Part shown: piece by piece, positions 60,394 through 64,000 of the stretch
How the letters are laid out: every line of letters begins with the position of its first letter
Numbering within the stretch: position 1 is the stretch's first letter
Assembly (NCBI GenBank): GCA_900546695.1
Contig: URDX01000002.1
Location: 62,001-126,000 of the forward strand
Origin: an uncultured Eubacteriales bacterium
GTDB taxonomy: Bacteria; Bacillota; Clostridia; Oscillospirales; CAG-272
DNA: 64,000 bases
Reading direction: 5' to 3'
Notes under the pieces: model-generated
What the model saw: only the letters and a program-made list of their open reading frames with translations
Database searches by the model: none
Told to the model about the DNA's origin: nothing
Made by a program: the position numbers and the translations under genes

Positions 60394-60438
60394 ATTCGGC
60401 AGGGTGATGCGTGTTTACGCACGTTCACCCTGCCGAAT
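60394..60438. repeat. Long hairpin between the dockerin gene and dapA
   Basis: ATTCGGCAGGGTGATGCGTG (60394-60413) pairs with the sequence ending TTCACCCTGCCGAAT (to 60438) around a TTTA loop. T runs on either side are poor (AATATTT), yet it lies between convergent genes and probably ends transcripts from both. Confidence 0.7.
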
Positions 60439-60484
60439 AATATTTGTGTGACGCGGCGTTGCCCGTGTCGTTTGTCACCGAGGA

Positions 60485-61387
60485 CTATTCAGCGGGCAGC
60501 AGCCCGTAACGGCGCAGTACATCGGCAAGCCTTGCTTCCTCCGTATCACTCATACGGCAGAGCGGCAGCCGCATTTCATATCCGCACAGACCCATCATCG
60601 CCAGTGCGGTCTTTACGGGTATCGGATTTACCGCCGCAAAGAGCGCGTCGCAGAGCGGCAGCAGCGAGCGCTGAAGCTCCGCCGCCTCCATGCAGCGCTG
60701 AGCGTCGCACAGCTCGGTCAGACGGTGCATCTCGGTCGGCAGCAGATTCGATATCACCGATATTACCCCCGCGCCGCCGAGCGACATCACGCAGCCCGCG
60801 AGCTCGTCGTTGCCGCTGTACACATCGAGCGCGCCGTCCGTTTCCGCTATTATCTTCTGAGCCGCCGCGGGGTTGCCCGATGCCTCTTTGACCGCTGCAA
60901 TCCGCCCGTCGCGGGCGAGCTCGCGGTAGACCGACATCGGTATATCGCAGCCTGTCCGTGAAGGTACGTTATACAGTATCAGCGGCGCTGCGGAGCTGTC
61001 CGCGATATGCAGAAAGCTGCGGCACAGCCCCTCGGGGGTCGCCTTGTTGTAGTACGGTGTCACCACAAGCAGCGCATCCGCGCCCGCATCCGACGCATAG
61101 CGTGAAAGCGCCGCCGCCTTCTCTATATTGTTTGAGCCCGTACCCGCGATGACGGGCAGTCTGCCGTTCGTGTATTCTATCGCCGCGGCGATGCAGCTGC
61201 GCCGCTCGGTATCGGAGAGCGTTGCGCTCTCACCCGTTGTTCCGCATATCACGAGCGCATCCGCACCGAGCTCGACCTGACGGTCAATCAGCCCGCGCAG
61301 TGCGGGGTAGTCTACCTCGCCGTTCTTCATCGGGGTGACGAGCGCCGTGCCTACGCCCCGAAAAATCGTCTTTTTGTTCTTTGCCAT
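60485..61387 (-). CDS. dapA: 4-hydroxy-tetrahydrodipicolinate synthase
   Basis: Condenses pyruvate with aspartate semialdehyde, the entry to lysine and diaminopimelate. The 300-residue barrel shows GVGTALVTPM, VICGTTGESATLSD, VTPYYNKATPEGL, LYNVPSRTGCDI and the Schiff-base lysine in IAAVKEASGN near residue 165. Transcribed alone on the minus strand; the start follows GGGAGATAACGGA. Related aldolases (N-acetylneuraminate lyase and others) are less likely because the GTTGE and YNVPSRT motifs are those of DapA. Confidence 0.94.
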   Translation of the reverse strand: MAKNKKTIFRGVGTALVTPMKNGEVDYPALRGLIDRQVELGADALVICGTTGESATLSDTERRSCIAAAIEYTNGRLPVIAGTGSNNIEKAAALSRYASDAGADALLVVTPYYNKATPEGLCRSFLHIADSSAAPLILYNVPSRTGCDIPMSVYRELARDGRIAAVKEASGNPAAAQKIIAETDGALDVYSGNDELAGCVMSLGGAGVISVISNLLPTEMHRLTELCDAQRCMEAAELQRSLLPLCDALFAAVNPIPVKTALAMMGLCGYEMRLPLCRMSDTEEARLADVLRRYGLLPAE

Positions 61388-61556
61388 TCCGTTATCTCCC
61401 GCGCTCGGATGAGTGTCGGGATATCTGCCGCCTTCGGGCGGTATTTTTTCGCCGCAGCCGCGGCGTTTTCCGTCTCTGTCCGAGCGTAATTGCCGTCGGC
61501 ATATTGCCGCGCCGCGCGTTTCGGGATAATTCCCGACCGTACGGCATTATTTATGC

Positions 61557-61585
61557 TTGAAAAAAGCGTCGTATTGTAATATAAT
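61557..61585 (+). promoter_or_regulatory. Promoter of queA
   Basis: TTGAAA (61557-61562), 17 bases, TATAAT (61580-61585). Confidence 0.82.
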
Positions 61586-61660
61586 ATGTTGGATGCAGAT
61601 CATTCTGCGATATTATTATATGCTGCCTGCGCTGTGGCGTTACGGCGATACGGAGATACG

Positions 61661-62734
61661 ATGTCTGAAGAAAAGATAATTATAAACGAAAAGGTAGGCA
61701 CCGACCTGAAAAAAAGCGATTTCTACTACGACCTGCCCGAAGAGCTTATTGCGCAGACCCCTGCGGAGCGGCGCGATATGTCGCGTCTTATGACGGTCGA
61801 CCGCAGAACGGGCGAGATAGGACACGGGATATTTCACGATATCGTTGATATGCTCGAGCCGAATGACGTGCTTGTCATCAATAATTCAAAGGTCATTCCC
61901 GCGCGTCTGCACGGGATAAAGGAGGGCACGGGCGCGCGGATGGAGCTGCTGCTGCTCCGTGACCTCGGAGACGATTGCTGGGAGGTGCTCGTTCACCCCG
62001 GCAGAAGGGCAAAAACGGGCTCGGTTATCAGCTTCGGCGATGGTCTGCTGCGCGCGCACGTGCTGCGAACCGTAGAGGACGGAAACCGCATCGTCCGACT
62101 CGAATACGGCAGAGAGGGCGGGGAGAACATCTTTTCCGTGCTCGACCGTATCGGCGAGATGCCGCTGCCGCCGTATATCACCTCCCGCGCCTCCGACCCC
62201 GGACGCTATCAGACGGTTTATGCCGACCGCGAGGGCTCTGCAGCCGCACCGACGGCGGGACTGCACTTTACCGAGGAGCTGCTTGACCGCATACGCGAGA
62301 AGGGCGTGCGGATAGCGCCCGTTCTGCTGCATGTCGGTCTCGGTACCTTCCGCCCCGTAAAGGAGGATGCGATATCCGACCATATCATGCACACCGAGCA
62401 TTTCGAGATAAGCCCCGAAAGCGCGGAGATAATCAATTCCTGCAAGGGCAGGGTAGTCGCGGTCGGTACAACATCCTGCCGCGTTCTCGAGAGCGCTGCG
62501 GATGACAGCGGTCATATCGAGCCGATGACGGCGGATACGGGTATATTCATCTATCCCGGCTACCGCTTCAAGCGCGTTGACGCGCTGATAACAAACTTCC
62601 ATCTGCCCGAGAGCACCCTGCTCATGCTTGTGTCGGCATTCTCGTCGCGTGAGATAATGCTGCACGCATACGCAGAGGCTATCGAGCGCAGATACCGCTT
62701 CTTCTCATTCGGGGATGCGATGTTTATTCATTAA
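61661..62734 (+). CDS. queA: S-adenosylmethionine:tRNA ribosyltransferase-isomerase
   Basis: Transfers and isomerises the ribose of SAM to preQ1-tRNA to give epoxyqueuosine. The 357-residue protein starts SEEKIIINEK, with the core beginning KKSDFYYDLPEELIAQTPAERRDMSRL, then VLVINNSKVIPARLHG, the TAGLHFTEELL segment and GTTSCRVLES, all typical of QueA. ATG at 61661 follows CGGAGATACG; an ATG at 61586 falls at the promoter. The next protein genes continue with tRNA modification (miaA). Confidence 0.95.
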   Translation: MSEEKIIINEKVGTDLKKSDFYYDLPEELIAQTPAERRDMSRLMTVDRRTGEIGHGIFHDIVDMLEPNDVLVINNSKVIPARLHGIKEGTGARMELLLLRDLGDDCWEVLVHPGRRAKTGSVISFGDGLLRAHVLRTVEDGNRIVRLEYGREGGENIFSVLDRIGEMPLPPYITSRASDPGRYQTVYADREGSAAAPTAGLHFTEELLDRIREKGVRIAPVLLHVGLGTFRPVKEDAISDHIMHTEHFEISPESAEIINSCKGRVVAVGTTSCRVLESAADDSGHIEPMTADTGIFIYPGYRFKRVDALITNFHLPESTLLMLVSAFSSREIMLHAYAEAIERRYRFFSFGDAMFIH

Positions 62735-62790
62735 AGGTTCTGTATAGGCTGTAAGCATGGCTGCGTCGGAATTATATTGCAATTTTCGAC

Positions 62791-62949
62791 ATGGAGAAAA
62801 CCGAAATGACAAATTACAAGGATTTTTTGAATGAACTGCTTCGGAATAAGGATTTCAAAAAAGAATACGATGTGCTTGAAGCAGAGTTTTCTGTTATTCA
62901 GGCTGTGCTTGATGCGGAAGCATCAGGACTTACACAAAATGAGATTTGA
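62791..62949 (+). pseudogene. Truncated XRE/HigA-like antitoxin gene
   Basis: A 52-codon frame, MTNYKDFLNELLRNKDFKKE from the second ATG at 62806, then YDVLEAEFSVIQAVLDAEAS and GLTQNEI before a TGA. This is the N-terminal arm of HigA-type antitoxins up to the start of their helix-turn-helix; the DNA-binding domain itself is missing. No RelE/HigB-like toxin frame is seen beside it. Lower GC and different codon use than queA and miaA point to a relic of an acquired toxin-antitoxin pair. Confidence 0.65.
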
Positions 62950-62988
62950 GCTTGTTACGGCGAACAGACAAGATAATGTGAGAAGAAT

Positions 62989-63930
62989 ATGACGGATAAA
63001 AAGAAGATACCACTGCTCTGCATAACGGGTCCGACGGCGTCGGGCAAGAGTGCGCTTGCGGTAAGGCTTGCGCAGCTGCTCGGCGGCGAGGTCGTGTCGT
63101 GCGATTCGATGCAGATATATCGCGGCATGGATATCGGCACGGCAAAGCCGACCGCAGAGGAGATGTGCGGCGTGCCGCACCACATGATAGATATTGTGTC
63201 GCCCGATGAGGATTACAGCTGCGGCAGATACGCGAGCGAGGCGGCTGAGGTCATACGCGATATCGCATCGCGCGGGGCGCTGCCCATCGTGTGCGGCGGG
63301 ACGGGGCTGTATCTTGACAGTCTGATACGGGCGACCGAGCATGCGGATGCGCCGTCCGACCCGTCGCTGCGCGAGTCGCTGCTTGCGCGAGACGGTCTTG
63401 AGCTTCACGCCGAGCTTGCCGCGATAGACCCCGAGAGCGCCGCAGCAATACATCCGAACAACAAGCGGAGAGTGGCGCGCGCGATAGAGATATACCGCAT
63501 CACGGGGCGCACGAAAACCGAGTGGGACAGGCAGTCGCACGACGCACCGTCGCCGTACGACGCATCGGTCGTCGCGCTCGGTTATCTCGACCGCGAGCTG
63601 CTTTACCGCAGGATACGTGTACGGGTCGACGAGATGTTTGAGCGCGGGCTGTGCGATGAGGTCTCGCGGCTCGGGCTTGATGCGGAGAGCACCGCAGGTG
63701 CGGCAATAGGCTACAAGGAGGTCGGCGCGTATCTGCGCGGCGAGTGCAGCGAGGAGCAGGCGGAAGAGGCGGTAAAGCTTGCAACGACTCGCTACGCAAA
63801 GCGTCAGCTGTCATGGCTGCGCGGCAGGAGCTACGTCAGATGGGCGATGATCTGCGGCGACCCCGAGCGGGATCGCGGGATGCTCGATAAGATTGTAAAT
63901 ATTTCGTTAATACTCACGGGGCGCCGATAA
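62989..63930 (+). CDS. miaA: tRNA dimethylallyltransferase
   Basis: Adds the isopentenyl group to A37 of tRNAs that read U-starting codons. The 313-residue protein has the P-loop GPTASGKSALAV near residue 11, the substrate segment VVSCDSMQIYRGMDIGTAKP, PHHMIDIVSPDEDYS, CGGTGLYLDSLI and the C-terminal AIGYKEVGAYLRG and TTRYAKRQLSWLRG. ATG at 62989 follows GTGAGAAGAAT. Confidence 0.96.
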   Translation: MTDKKKIPLLCITGPTASGKSALAVRLAQLLGGEVVSCDSMQIYRGMDIGTAKPTAEEMCGVPHHMIDIVSPDEDYSCGRYASEAAEVIRDIASRGALPIVCGGTGLYLDSLIRATEHADAPSDPSLRESLLARDGLELHAELAAIDPESAAAIHPNNKRRVARAIEIYRITGRTKTEWDRQSHDAPSPYDASVVALGYLDRELLYRRIRVRVDEMFERGLCDEVSRLGLDAESTAGAAIGYKEVGAYLRGECSEEQAEEAVKLATTRYAKRQLSWLRGRSYVRWAMICGDPERDRGMLDKIVNISLILTGRR

Positions 63931-63955
63931 TATATCGGTGCTTTCGTGCTATAAT
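63927..63955 (+). promoter_or_regulatory. Possible promoter at the window end
   Basis: TATAAT at 63950-63955 with a poor -35 (ATAATA). The gene it would serve lies outside the window. Confidence 0.3.
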
Positions 63956-64000
63956 AGAGGTTAATAAAATCACGCTGCGGCTGTGCGCATAGGTGCGGCG

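Overview
The window looks like a chromosomal piece of a GC-rich, Gram-positive anaerobe of the class Clostridia, probably an uncultured Oscillospirales/Ruminococcaceae-like gut bacterium. The signs are a reverse rubrerythrin, a dockerin-bearing secreted transglutaminase-like protein, lipoproteins with Gram-positive lipoboxes, no outer-membrane genes, strong sigma-A promoters with 17-bp spacers, and rRNA-independent tRNA genes with encoded CCA. The lineage is an inference from gene content only.

Layout. 1-7.2 kb: pyrimidine operon pyrK(partial)-pyrD-pyrF-pyrE-pyrB-pyrI-carB ending in a clear terminator. 7.3-9.65 kb: a DUF1538 membrane protein translationally coupled to a tandem PII-like protein. 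9.85-17.8 kb: D-lactate dehydrogenase, reverse rubrerythrin, MATE transporter, sugar isomerase-like TIM barrel, PutP, TetR and NadE. 17.9-24.5 kb: a very large family 2 glycosidase, a DUF4430 lipoprotein, a MarR/TauE pair with tandem operators, and a MATE gene reduced by a large internal deletion.

24.5-40.9 kb is the centre of interest: a strong promoter, a cyclic-di-GMP-I (GEMM-I) riboswitch with an overlapping intrinsic terminator, then a same-strand series of eleven genes: DivIVA-like coiled coil, membrane HD-GYP protein, PelD (with an N-terminal epimerase-like domain, a C-terminal RxxD site and a degenerate GGDEF), PelE, a DUF2194 deacetylase-like protein, PelF, PelG, CotH-kinase lipoprotein, VTC-domain protein, DUF4956 membrane protein and a DUF4832 lipoprotein, closed by a terminator. 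This is a Gram-positive-type Pel exopolysaccharide locus that appears to be controlled by c-di-GMP at transcription (riboswitch) and at the protein level (PelD I-site), with an HD-GYP protein for feedback. A separate REC-HD-GYP-GGDEF protein with its own promoter follows.

43.7-48.5 kb is an accessory, partly AT-rich zone: decayed sensor/receiver genes, orphan small genes, an XRE-membrane regulator between two 143-bp direct repeats, tRNA-fMet and tRNA-Leu, and 95-bp tandem repeats. 48.4-64 kb returns to ordinary chromosome: DUF4037/TPR pair, mscL, mnmA, a PhoR/PhoB-type two-component system, a metallophosphoesterase, argG (with an ArgR-like box at its promoter) and argH, a dockerin protein, dapA, queA, a truncated antitoxin-like gene and miaA.
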